A stretch of DNA of 64,000 nt from Paragorgia papillata (lineage: Eukaryota > Cnidaria > Anthozoa > Scleralcyonacea > Coralliidae): the NCBI GenBank assembly GCA_035771165.1, contig JAWNZC010000318.1:1-64000 (forward strand). Direction: 5' to 3'. How positions within the stretch are numbered: the stretch's first letter is position 1; the number at the start of each line of letters is the position of its first letter. Positions 12,454-23,100 of this stretch are shown piece by piece. A program made the position numbers and the translations under genes. The notes below the pieces were generated by a model, which had not been told where the DNA came from, ran no database searches, and was given only the letters and a program-made list of their open reading frames with translations.

Positions 12454-13502
12454 AACTTTTTATTTTACTTTTCAACTTTTTATTTTTGCGTTTCAAGTTT
12501 TCACTTTGTCGTTTCAACTTTTTATTTTGTCGTTTCAACTTTTTATTTTGACGTTTCAACTTTTCATTTTGTCGTTTCAACTTATCATTTTGTTGTTTCA
12601 ACTTTTTATTTTGAAGTTTCAACTTTTTATTTTGTCGTTTCAAACTTTTTATTTTGACGTTTCAACTTTTCATTTTGTCGTTTCAACTTTTTATTTTGGC
12701 GTTTCAACTTTTTATTTTGAAGTTTCAACTTTTTATTTTGTCGTTTAAACTTTTCATTTTGTCGTTTCAACTTATCATTTTGTTGTTTCAACTTTTTATT
12801 TTGAAGTTTCAACTTTTTATTTTGTCGTTTAAACTTTTTATTTTGGCGTTTCAACTTATCATTTTGTCGTTTCAAACTTTTTATTTTGGCGTTTCAACTT
12901 TTTATTTTGACGTTTCAACTTTTCATTTGTCGTTTCAACTTTTTATTTTGTCGTTTCAACTTTTTATTTTCACGTTTCAACTTTTTATTTTGACGTTTCA
13001 ACTTTTTATTTTGTCGTTTCAACTTATCATTTTGTCGTTTCAACTTTTTATTTTGTCGTTTCAACTTTTTATTTTGGCGTTTCAACTTTTTATTTTGTCG
13101 TTTCAACTTTTTATTTTGTCGTTTCAACTTATCATTTTGTCGTTTCAACTTTTTATTTTGTCGTTTCAACTTTTTATTTTGTCGTTTCAACTTTTTATTT
13201 TGGCGTTTCAACTTTTTATTTTGGCGTTTCAACTTTTTATTTTGGCGTTTCAACTTTTTATTTTGTCGATTCAACTTATCATTTTGTCGTTTCAACTTTT
13301 TATTTTGGCGTTTCAACTTTTATTTTGTTGTTTCAACTTTTTATTTTGTCGTTTCAACGTTTTATTTTCGTCGTTTCAACTTTTTATTTTGGCGTTTCAA
13401 CTTATCATTTTGTCGTTTGAACTTTTTATTTTGGCGTTTCAACTTTTTATTTTGGCGTTTCAACTTTTTATTTTGACGTTTCAACTTTTCATTTGTCGTT
13501 TC
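12454..13502 (+). repeat. 1,049-bp tandem segmental duplication, copy 2
   Basis: This second copy differs from copy 1 by single-base slippage: an extra T in the CGTTTTATTTTCGTCG unit near 13355 and an extra A near 12638. The shared private variants and few differences mean the duplication is young relative to the arm duplication. Boundaries are approximate because a satellite duplication can start at any monomer. Confidence 0.8.
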
Positions 13503-16500
13503 AACTTTTTATTTTGTCGTTTCAACTTTTTATTTTCACGTTTCAACTTTTTATTTTGACGTTTCAACTTTTTATTTTGTCGTTTCAACTTATCATTTTG
13601 TCGTTTCAACTTTTTATTTTGTCGTTTCAACTTTTTATTTTGGCGTTTCAACTTTTTATTTTGTCGTTTCAACTTTTTATTTTGTCGTTTCAACTTATCA
13701 TTTTGTCGTTTCAACTTTTTATTTTGTCGTTTCAACTTTTTATTTTGTCGTTTCAACTTTTTATTTTGGCGTTTCATCTTTTTATTTTGTCGTTTCAACT
13801 TTTTATTTTGTCGTTTCAACTTTTTATTTTGTCGTTTTAAAGTTTTTATTTTGGCGTTTCAACTTATCATTTTGTCGTTTGAACTTTTTATTTTGGGGTT
13901 TCAACTTTTTATTTTGTCGTTTCAACTTTTTATTTTGGCGTTTCAACTTTTCATTTTGTCGTTTCAACTTTTTATTTTGTCGTTTCAACTTATCATTTTG
14001 TCGTTTCAACTTTTTATTTTGTCGTTTCAACTTTTTATTTTGTCGTTTCAACTTTTTATTTTGGCGTTTCATCTTTTTATTTTGTCGTTTCAACTTTTTA
14101 TTTTACTTTTCAACTTTTTATTTTTGCGTTTCAAGTTTTCACTTTGTCGTTTCAACTTTTTATTTTCACGTTTCAACTTTTTATTTTGACGTTTCAACTT
14201 TTTATTTTGTCGTTTCAACTTTTTATTTTGGCGTTTCAACTTTTTATTTTGTTGTTTCAACTTTTTATTTTGTCGTTTCAACGTTTTATTTCGTCGTTTC
14301 AACTTTTTATTTTGGCGTTTCAACTTATCATTTTGTCGTTTCAACTTTTTATTTTGGCGTTTCAACTTTTTATTTTGACGTTTCAACTTTTCATTTGTCG
14401 TTTCAACTTATTATTTTGTCGTTTCAACTTTTTATTTTGTCGTTTCAACTTTTTATTTTGGCGTTTCAACTTTTTATTTTGGCGTTTCAACTTTTTATTT
14501 TGTCGTTTCAACTTTTCATTTTGTCGTTTCAACGTTTTATTTCGTCGTTTCAACTTTTTATTTTGGCGTTTCAACTTATCATTTTGTCGTTTCAACTTTT
14601 TATTTTGGCGTTTCAACTTTTTATTTTGACGTTTCAACTTTTCATTTGTCGTTTCAACTTATTATTTTGTCGTTTCAACTTTTTATTTTGTCGTTTCAAC
14701 TTTTTATTTTGGCGTTTCAACTTTTTATTTTGTCGTTTCAACTTTTTATTTTGGCGTTTCAACTTTTTATTTTGTTGTTTCAACTTTTTATTTTGTCGTT
14801 TCAACGTTTTATTTCGTCGTTTCAACTTTTTATTTTGGCGTTTTCAACTTATCATTTTGTCGTTTCAACTTTTTATTTTGGCGTTTCAACTTTTTATTTT
14901 GACGTTTCAACTTTTCATTTGTCGTTTCAACTTATTATTTTGTCGTTTCAACTTTTTATTTTGTCGTTTCAACTTTTTATTTTGGCGTTTCAACTTTTTA
15001 TTTTGGCGTTTTCAACTTTTTATTTTGTCGTTTCAACTTTTCATTTTGGCGTTTCAACTTTTTATTTTGTCGTTTCAACTTTTTATTTTACTTTTCAACT
15101 TTTTATTTTTGCCTTTCAAGTTTTCACTTTGTCGTTTCAACTTTTTATTTTGTCGTTTCAACTTTTTATTTTGACGTTTCAACTTTTCATTTTGTCGTTT
15201 CAACTTTTTTATTTTTGCGTTTCAAGTTTTCACTTTGTCGTTTCAACTTTTTATTTTGTCGTTTCAACTTTTTATTTTGACGTTTCAACTTTTCATTTTG
15301 TCGTTTCAACTTTTTATTTTGGCGTTTCAACTTATCATTTTGTCGTTTGAACTTTTTATTTTGGCGTTTCAACTTTTTATTTTGACGTTTCAACTTTTCA
15401 TTTGTCGTTTCAACTTTTTATTTTGTCGTTTCAACTTTTCATTTTGGCGTTTCAACTTTTTATTTTGTCGTTTCAACTTTTTATTTTACTTTTCAACTTT
15501 TTATTTTTGCGTTTCAAGTTTTCACTTTGTCGTTTCAACTTTTTATTTTGTCGTTTCAACTTTTTATTTTGACGTTTCAACTTTTCATTTTGTCGTTTCA
15601 ACTTATCATTTTGTCGTTTCAACTTTTTATTTTGTCGTTTCAAACTTTTTATTTTGTCGTTTAAACTTTTTATTTTGGCGTTTCAACTTATCATTTTGTC
15701 GTTTCAACTTTTTATTTTGGCGTTTCAACTTTTTATTTTGTCGTTTCAACTTTTCATTTTGTCGTTTCAACTTATCATTTTGTTTGTTTCAACTTTTTAT
15801 TTTGAAGTTTCAACTTTTTATTTTGGCGTTTCAACTTTTTATTTTGGCGTTTCAACTTTTTATTTTGTCGTTTCAACTTTTCATTTTGGCGTTTCAACTT
15901 TTTATTTTGTCGTTTCAATTTTTTATTTTACTTTTCAACTTTTTATTTTTGCGTTTCAAGTTTTCACTTTGTCGTTTCAACTTTTTATTTTGTCGTTTCA
16001 ACTTTTTATTTTGTCGTTTCAAACTTTTTATTTTGGCGTTTCAACTTATCATTTTGTCGTTTCAACTTTTAATTTTGGCGTTTCAACTTTTTATTTTGGC
16101 GTTTCAACTTTTTATTTTCACGTTTCAACTTTTTATTTTGACGTTTCAACTTTTTATTTTGTCGTTTCAACTTATCATTTTGTCGTTTCAACTTTTTATT
16201 TTGTCGTTTCAACTTTTTATTTTGGCGTTTCAACTTTTTATTTTGTCGTTTCAACTTTTTATTTTGTCGTTTCAACTTATTATTTTGTCGTTTCAAACTT
16301 TTTATTTTGTCGTTTCAACTTTTTATTTTGGCGTTTCAACTTATCATTTTGGCGTTTCAACTTTTTATTTTGTCGTTTCAACTTTTTATTTTACTTTTCA
16401 ACTTTTTATTTTTGCGTTTCAAGTTTTCACTTTGTCGTTTCAACTTTTTATTTTGTCGTTTCAACTTTTTATTTTGACGTTTCAACTTTTCATTTTGTCG

Positions 16501-16570
16501 TTTCAACTTATCATTTTGTCGTTTCAACTTTTTATTTTGTCGTTTCAACTTTTTATTTTGTCGTTTAAAC
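13493..16570 (+). repeat. Left-arm satellite including a precisely mirrored segment
   Basis: Positions 13493-14400 are the inverse of about 28250-29163, since position sums stay close to 42,655. Shared private variants are the GTCG-TTT-AAAG unit (13831 and 28811), the GGGG linker (13892 and 28755), and a CATC unit. Beyond 14.4 kb there are cassettes with the CGTTTTATTTCGTCG unit, CAACTTATTATTTT units and 20-bp CATTTGTCG units. The right-arm equivalent of 14.4-16.57 kb is expanded to about 7.4 kb. No gene is present. Confidence 0.85.
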
Positions 16571-18065
16571 TTTTTATTTTGGCGTTTCAACTTATCATTT
16601 TGTCGTTTCAACTTTTTATTTTGGCGTTTCAACTTTTTATTTTGTCGTTTCAACTTTTCATTTTGTCGTTTCAACTTATCATTTTGTTGTTTCAACTTTT
16701 TATTTTGAAGTTTCAACTTTTTATTTTGTCGTTTCAACTTTTTATTTTGGCGTTTCAACTTTTTATTTTGTTGTTTCAACTTTTTATTTTGTCGTTTCAA
16801 CGTTTTATTTCGTCGTTTCAACTTTTCATTTGTCGTTTCAACTTTTTATTTTGTCGTTTCAACTTTTTATTTTGTCGTTTCAACTTTTTATTTTGGCGTT
16901 TCAACTTTTTATTTTGGCGTTTCAACTTTTTATTTTGTCGTTTCAACTTTTCATTTTGGCGTTTCAACTTTTTATTTTGTCGTTTCAATTTTTTTATTTT
17001 ACTTTTCAACTTTTTATTTTTGCGTTTCAAGTTTTCACTTTTGTCGTTTCAACTTTTTATTTTGTCGTTTCAACTTTTTATTTTGTCGTTTCAACTTTTT
17101 ATTTTGGCGTTTTCAACTTATCATTTTGTCGTTTCAACTTTTAATTTTGGCGTTTCAACTTTTTATTTTGGCGTTTCAACTTTTTATTTTCACGTTTCAA
17201 CTTTTTATTTTGACGTTTCAACTTTTTATTTTGTCGTTTCAACTTATCATTTTGTCGTTTCAACTTTTTATTTTGTCGTTTCAACTTTTTATTTTGGCGT
17301 TTCAACTTTTTATTTTGTCGTTTCAACTTTTTATTTTGTCGTTTCAACTTATTATTTTGTCGTTTCAACTTTTTATTTTGTCGTTTCAACTTTTTATTTT
17401 GTCGTTTCAACTTTTTATTTTGGCGTTTCAACTTTTTATTTTGTCGTTTCAACTTTTTATTTTGTCGTTTCAACTTATTATTTTGTCGTTTCAACTTTTT
17501 ATTTTGTCGTTTCAACTTTTTATTTTGACGTTTCAACTTTTCATTTTGTCGTTTCAACTTTTTATTTTGTCGTTTCAACTTATCATTTTGTCGTTTCAAC
17601 TTTTTATTTTGTCGTTTCAACTTTTTATTTTGTCGTTTCAACTTTTTATTTTACTTTTCAACTTTTTATTTTTGCGTTTCAAGTTTTCACTTTGTCGTTT
17701 CAACTTTTTATTTTGTCCTTTCAACTTTTTATTTTGACGTTTCAACTTTTCATTTTGTCTTTTCAACTTATCATTTTGTTGTTTCAACTTTTTATTTTGA
17801 AGTTTCAACTTTTTATTTTGTCGTTTCAACTTTTTATTTTGGCGTTTCAACTTTTTATTTTGTTGTTTCAACTTTTTATTTTGTCGTTTCAACGTTTTAT
17901 TTCGTCATTTCAACTTTTTATTTTGGCGTTTCAACTTATCATTTTGTCGTTTCAACTTTTTATTTTGGCGTTTCAACTTTTTATTTTGGCGTTTCAACTT
18001 TTTATTTTGTCGTTTCAACTTTTTATTTTACTTTTCAACTTTTTATTTTTGCGTTTCAAGTTTTC
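16570..18065 (+). repeat. Innermost left arm of the giant inverted repeat
   Basis: This segment pairs base for base in inverse order with 19370-20796. Rare variants lie at mirror positions: GTCATTTCAAC (17904) with its complement at 19528, GTCCTTTCAAC (17715) at 19717, and GTCTTTTCAAC (17757) at 19675, each with position sum 37,432. Farther out, the CAATTTTTT unit (16986 and 20380) and CGTCG unit (16811 and 20555) give sum 37,366, because three monomers (63 bp) are present on the left only. Such agreement among private variants cannot come from generic repeat similarity. Confidence 0.92.
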
Positions 18066-19369
18066 ACTTTGTCGTTTCAACTTTTTATTTTGGCGTTTCA
18101 ACTTTTTATTTTGTCGTTTCAACTTTTTATTTTGTCGTTTCAACTTATCATTTTGTCGTTTCAACTTTTCATTTGTCGTTTCAACTTTTTATTTTACTTT
18201 TCAACTTTTTATTTTTGCGTTTCAAGTTTTCACTTTGTCGTTTCAACTTTTTATTTTGTCGTTTCAACTTTTTATTTTGACGTTTCAACTTTTCATTTTG
18301 TCGTTTCAACTTATCATTTTGTTGTTTCAACTTTTTATTTTGAAGTTTCAACTTTTTATTTTGTCGTTTCAACTTTTTATTTTAGCGTTTCAACTTTTTA
18401 TTTTGTTGTTTCAACTTTTTATTTTGTCGTTTCAACGTTTTATTTCGTCGTTTCAACATTTTATTTTGGCGTTTCAACTTTTTATTTTGGCGTTTCAACT
18501 TTTTATTTTGTCGTTTCAACTTTTTATTTTGGCGTTTCAACTTTTTATTTTGGCGTTTCAACTTTTTATTTTGTCGTTTCAACTTTTTATTTTACTTTTC
18601 AACTTTTTATTTTTGCGTTTCAAGTTTTCACTTTGTCGTTTCAACTTTTTATTTTGTCGTTTCAACTTTTTATTTTGACGTTTCAACTTTTCATTTTGTC
18701 GTTTCAACTTATCATTTTGTTGTTTCAACTTTTTATTTTGAAGTTTCAGCTTTTTATTTTGTCGTTTCAACTTTTTATTTTGGCGTTTCAACTTTTATTT
18801 TGTTGTTTCAACTTTTTATTTTGTCGTTTCAACGTTTTATTTCGTCGTTTCAACTTTTTATTTTGGCGTTTCAACTTATCATTTTGTCGTTTCAACTTTT
18901 TATTTTGTCGTTTCAACTTTTTATTTTGTCGTTTCAACTTTTTATTTTACTTTTCAACTTTTTATTTTTGCGTTTCAAGTTTTCACTTTGTCGTTTCAAC
19001 TTTTTATTTTGGCGTTTCAACTTTTTATTTTGTCGTTTCAACTTTTTATTTTGTCGTTTCAACTTATCATTTTGTCGTTTCAACTTTTTATTTTGTTTTG
19101 TCGTTTCAACTTTTTATTTTGGCCTTTCAACTTTTATTTTGTTGAAACGACAAAATAAAAAGTTGAAACGACAAAATAAAAAGTTGAAACGCCAAAATAA
19201 AAAGTTGAAACGACAAAATGATAAGTTGAAACGACAAAATAAAAAGTTGAAACTTCAAAATAAAAAGTTGAAACAACAAAATGATAAGTTGAAACGACAA
19301 AATAAAAAGTTGAAACGACAAAATGATAAGTTGAAACGACAAAATAAAAAGTTGAAACGACAAAGTGAA
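18066..19369. other. Asymmetric apex (spacer) of the giant inverted repeat
   Basis: Between the paired arms lie about 1.3 kb of satellite that do not mirror cleanly. About 1.07 kb is plus-oriented and about 0.23 kb is minus-oriented. The plus part contains composite markers near 18,190 and 18,590, CGTTTTATTTCGTCG units near 18430 and 18832, and one CAGC variant near 18748. Just before the flip, at 19094-19140, are irregular units: TTTTGTTTTGTCG, GGCCTTTC and a short CAACTTTTATTTTG. The asymmetry resembles what is left when the centre of a large palindrome has been trimmed; that is inference. Confidence 0.75.
19128..19150. other. Orientation-switch junction 2 (plus to minus)
   Basis: The plus-oriented unit ending TTTTATTTTG joins directly to a minus-oriented GTTGAAACGACAAAAT unit. 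No extra bases are visible, and the TTG could belong to either side. The last plus unit is one base short. This is the only orientation switch with no mirrored partner in the window, as expected for the symmetry centre of the large inverted repeat. The geometric centre of the best-matching arms is near 18716, so the join is offset by about 425 bp. Confidence 0.9.
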
Positions 19370-20199
19370 AACTTGAAACGCAAAAATAAAAAGTTGAAAA
19401 GTAAAATAAAAAGTTGAAACGACAAAATAAAAAGTTGAAACGCCAAAATAAAAAGTTGAAACGCCAAAATAAAAAGTTGAAACGACAAAATGATAAGTTG
19501 AAACGCCAAAATAAAAAGTTGAAATGACGAAATAAAACGTTGAAACGACAAAATAAAAAGTTGAAACAACAAAATAAAAAGTTGAAACGCCAAAATAAAA
19601 AGTTGAAACGACAAAATAAAAAGTTGAAACTTCAAAATAAAAAGTTGAAACAACAAAATGATAAGTTGAAAAGACAAAATGAAAAGTTGAAACGTCAAAA
19701 TAAAAAGTTGAAAGGACAAAATAAAAAGTTGAAACGACAAAGTGAAAACTTGAAACGCAAAAATAAAAAGTTGAAAAGTAAAATAAAAAGTTGAAACGAC
19801 AAAATAAAAAGTTGAAACGACAAAATAAAAAGTTGAAACGACAAAATGATAAGTTGAAACGACAAAATAAAAAGTTGAAACGACAAAATGAAAAGTTGAA
19901 ACGTCAAAATAAAAAGTTGAAACGACAAAATAAAAAGTTGAAACGACAAAATAATAAGTTGAAACGACAAAATAAAAAGTTGAAACGACAAAATAAAAAG
20001 TTGAAACGCCAAAATAAAAAGTTGAAACGACAAAATAAAAAGTTGAAACGACAAAATAAAAAGTTGAAACGACAAAATAATAAGTTGAAACGACAAAATA
20101 AAAAGTTGAAACGACAAAATAAAAAGTTGAAACGACAAAATAAAAAGTTGAAACGTCAAAATAAAAAGTTGAAACGTGAAAATAAAAAGTTGAAACGCC

Positions 20200-23100
20200 A
20201 AAATAAAAAGTTGAAACGCCAAAATTAAAAGTTGAAACGACAAAATGATAAGTTGAAACGCCAAAATAAAAAGTTGAAACGACAAAATAAAAAGTTGAAA
20301 CGACAAAATAAAAAGTTGAAACGACAAAGTGAAAACTTGAAACGCAAAAATAAAAAGTTGAAAAGTAAAATAAAAAATTGAAACGACAAAATAAAAAGTT
20401 GAAACGCCAAAATGAAAAGTTGAAACGACAAAATAAAAAGTTGAAACGCCAAAATAAAAAGTTGAAACGCCAAAATAAAAAGTTGAAACGACAAAATAAA
20501 AAGTTGAAACGACAAAATAAAAAGTTGAAACGACAAATGAAAAGTTGAAACGACGAAATAAAACGTTGAAACGACAAAATAAAAAGTTGAAACAACAAAA
20601 TAAAAAGTTGAAACGCCAAAATAAAAAGTTGAAACGACAAAATAAAAAGTTGAAACTTCAAAATAAAAAGTTGAAACAACAAAATGATAAGTTGAAACGA
20701 CAAAATGAAAAGTTGAAACGACAAAATAAAAAGTTGAAACGCCAAAATGATAAGTTGAAACGCCAAAATAAAAAGTTGAAACGACAAAATAAAAAGTTAA
20801 AACGACAAAATAATAAGTTGAAACGACAAAATAAAAAGTTGAAACGACAAAATAAAAAGTTGAAACGCCAAAATAAAAAGTTGAAACGACAAAATAAAAA
20901 GTTGAAACGACAAAATGATAAGTTGAAACGACAAAATAAAAAGTTGAAACGTCAAAATAAAAAGTTGAAACGTGAAAATAAAAAGTTGAAACGCCAAAAT
21001 AAAAAGTTGAAACGCCAAAATTAAAAGTTGAAACGACAAAATGATAAGTTGAAACGCCAAAATAAAAAGTTGAAACGACAAAATAAAAAGTTGAAACGAC
21101 AAAATAAAAAGTTGAAACGACAAAGTGAAAACTTGAAACGCAAAAATAAAAAGTTGAAAAGTAAAATAAAAAAATTGAAACGACAAAATAAAAAGTTGAA
21201 ACGCCAAAATGAAAAGTTGAAACGACAAAATAAAAAGTTGAAACGCCAAAATAAAAAGTTGAAACGCCAAAATAAAAAGTTGAAACTTCAAAATAAAAAG
21301 TTGAAACAACAAAATGATAAGTTGAAACGACAAAATGAAAAGTTGAAACGACAAAATAAAAAGTTGAAACGCCAAAATAAAAAGTTGAAACGACAAAATG
21401 ATAAGTTGAAACGCCAAAATAAAAAGTTTAAACGACAAAATAAAAAGTTGAAACGACAAAATAAAAAGTTGAAACGACAAAATGATAAGTTGAAACGACA
21501 AAATGAAAAGTTGAAACGTCAAAATAAAAAGTTGAAACGACAAAATAAAAAGTTGAAACGACAAAGTGAAAACTTGAAACGCAAAAATAAAAAGTTGAAA
21601 AGTAAAATAAAAAGTTGAAACGACAAAATAAAAAGTTGAAACGCCAAAATGATAAGTTGAAACGCCAAAATAAAAAGTTTAAACGACAAAATAAAAAGTT
21701 GAAACGACAAAATAAAAAGTTGAAACGACAAAATGATAAGTTGAAACGACAAAATGAAAAGTTGAAACGTCAAAATAAAAAGTTGAAACGACAAAATAAA
21801 AAGTTGAAACGACAAAATAAAAAGTTGAAACGACAAAATGATAAGTTGAAACGCCAAAATAAAAAGTTTAAACGACAAAATAAAAAGTTGAAACGACAAA
21901 ATAAAAAGTTGAAACGACAAAATGATAAGTTGAAACGACAAAATGAAAAGTTGAAACGTCAAAATAAAAAGTTGAAACGACAAAATAAAAAGTTGAAACG
22001 ACAAAGTGAAAACTTGAAACGCAAAAATAAAAAGTTGAAAAGTAAAATAAAAAGTTGAAACGACAAAATAAAAAGTTGAAACGCCAAAATGATAAGTTGA
22101 AACGCCAAAATAAAAAGTTTAAACGACAAAATAAAAAGTTGAAACGACAAAATAAAAAGTTGAAACGACAAAATGATAAGTTGAAACGACAAAATGAAAA
22201 GTTGAAACGTCAAAATAAAAAGTTGAAACGACAAAATAAAAAGTTGAAACGACAAAATAATAAGTTGAAACGACAAAATAAAAAGTTGAAACGACAAAAT
22301 AAAAAGTTGAAACGCCAAAATAAAAAGTTGAAACGACAAAATAAAAAGTTGAAACGACAAAATGATAAGTTGAAACGACAAAATAAAAAGTTGAAACGTC
22401 AAAATAAAAAGTTGAAACGTGAAAATAAAAAGTTGAAACGCCAAAATAAAAAGTTGAAACGCCAAAATTAAAAGTTGAAACGACAAAATGATAAGTTGAA
22501 ACGCCAAAATAAAAAGTTGAAACGACAAAATAAAAAGTTGAAACGACAAAATAAAAAGTTGAAACGACAAAGTGAAAACTTGAAACGCAAAAATAAAAAG
22601 TTGAAAAGTAAAATAAAAAATTGAAACGACAAAATAAAAAGTTGAAACGCCAAAATGAAAAGTTGAAACGACAAAATAAAAAGTTGAAACGCCAAAATAA
22701 AAAGTTGAAACGCCAAAATAAAAAGTTGAAACGACAAAATAAAAAGTTGAAACGACAAAATAAAAAGTTGAAACGACAAATGAAAAGTTGAAACGACGAA
22801 ATAAAACGTTGAAACGACAAAATAAAAAGTTGAAACAACAAAATAAAAAGTTGAAACGCCAAAATAAAAAGTTGAAACGACAAAATAAAAAGTTGAAACT
22901 TCAAAATAAAAAGTTGAAACAACAAAATGATAAGTTGAAACGACAAAATGAAAAGTTGAAACGACAAAATAAAAAGTTGAAACGCCAAAATAAAAAGTTG
23001 AAACGACAAAATGATAAGTTGAAACGCCAAAATAAAAAGTTTAAACGACAAAATAAAAAGTTGAAACGACAAAATAAAAAGTTGAAACGACAAAATGATA

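Larger units (their letters stand above)
3373..19140 (+). repeat. Satellite block 2, T-rich unit on the plus strand
   Basis: About 15.8 kb of plus-oriented monomers form most of the left arm of the giant inverted repeat. In order it contains 83-bp tetramers, an approximately 630-bp higher-order repeat, a GTTG/GAAG trimer zone, a 1,049-bp duplication, and 14-18 kb cassettes rich in the TTATC variant and in the rare CGTTTTATTTCGTCG unit. It is longer than the matching part of the right arm (19141-32278, about 13.1 kb) because the two arms have gained copies in different places. No gene or unique sequence is seen. Confidence 0.95.

Noticed and set aside
19128..19150. tRNA or other small RNA gene hidden at the apex
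   Set aside because: The apex and the junctions read entirely as monomer fragments. No stem-loop set, A/B box or CCA end is seen.
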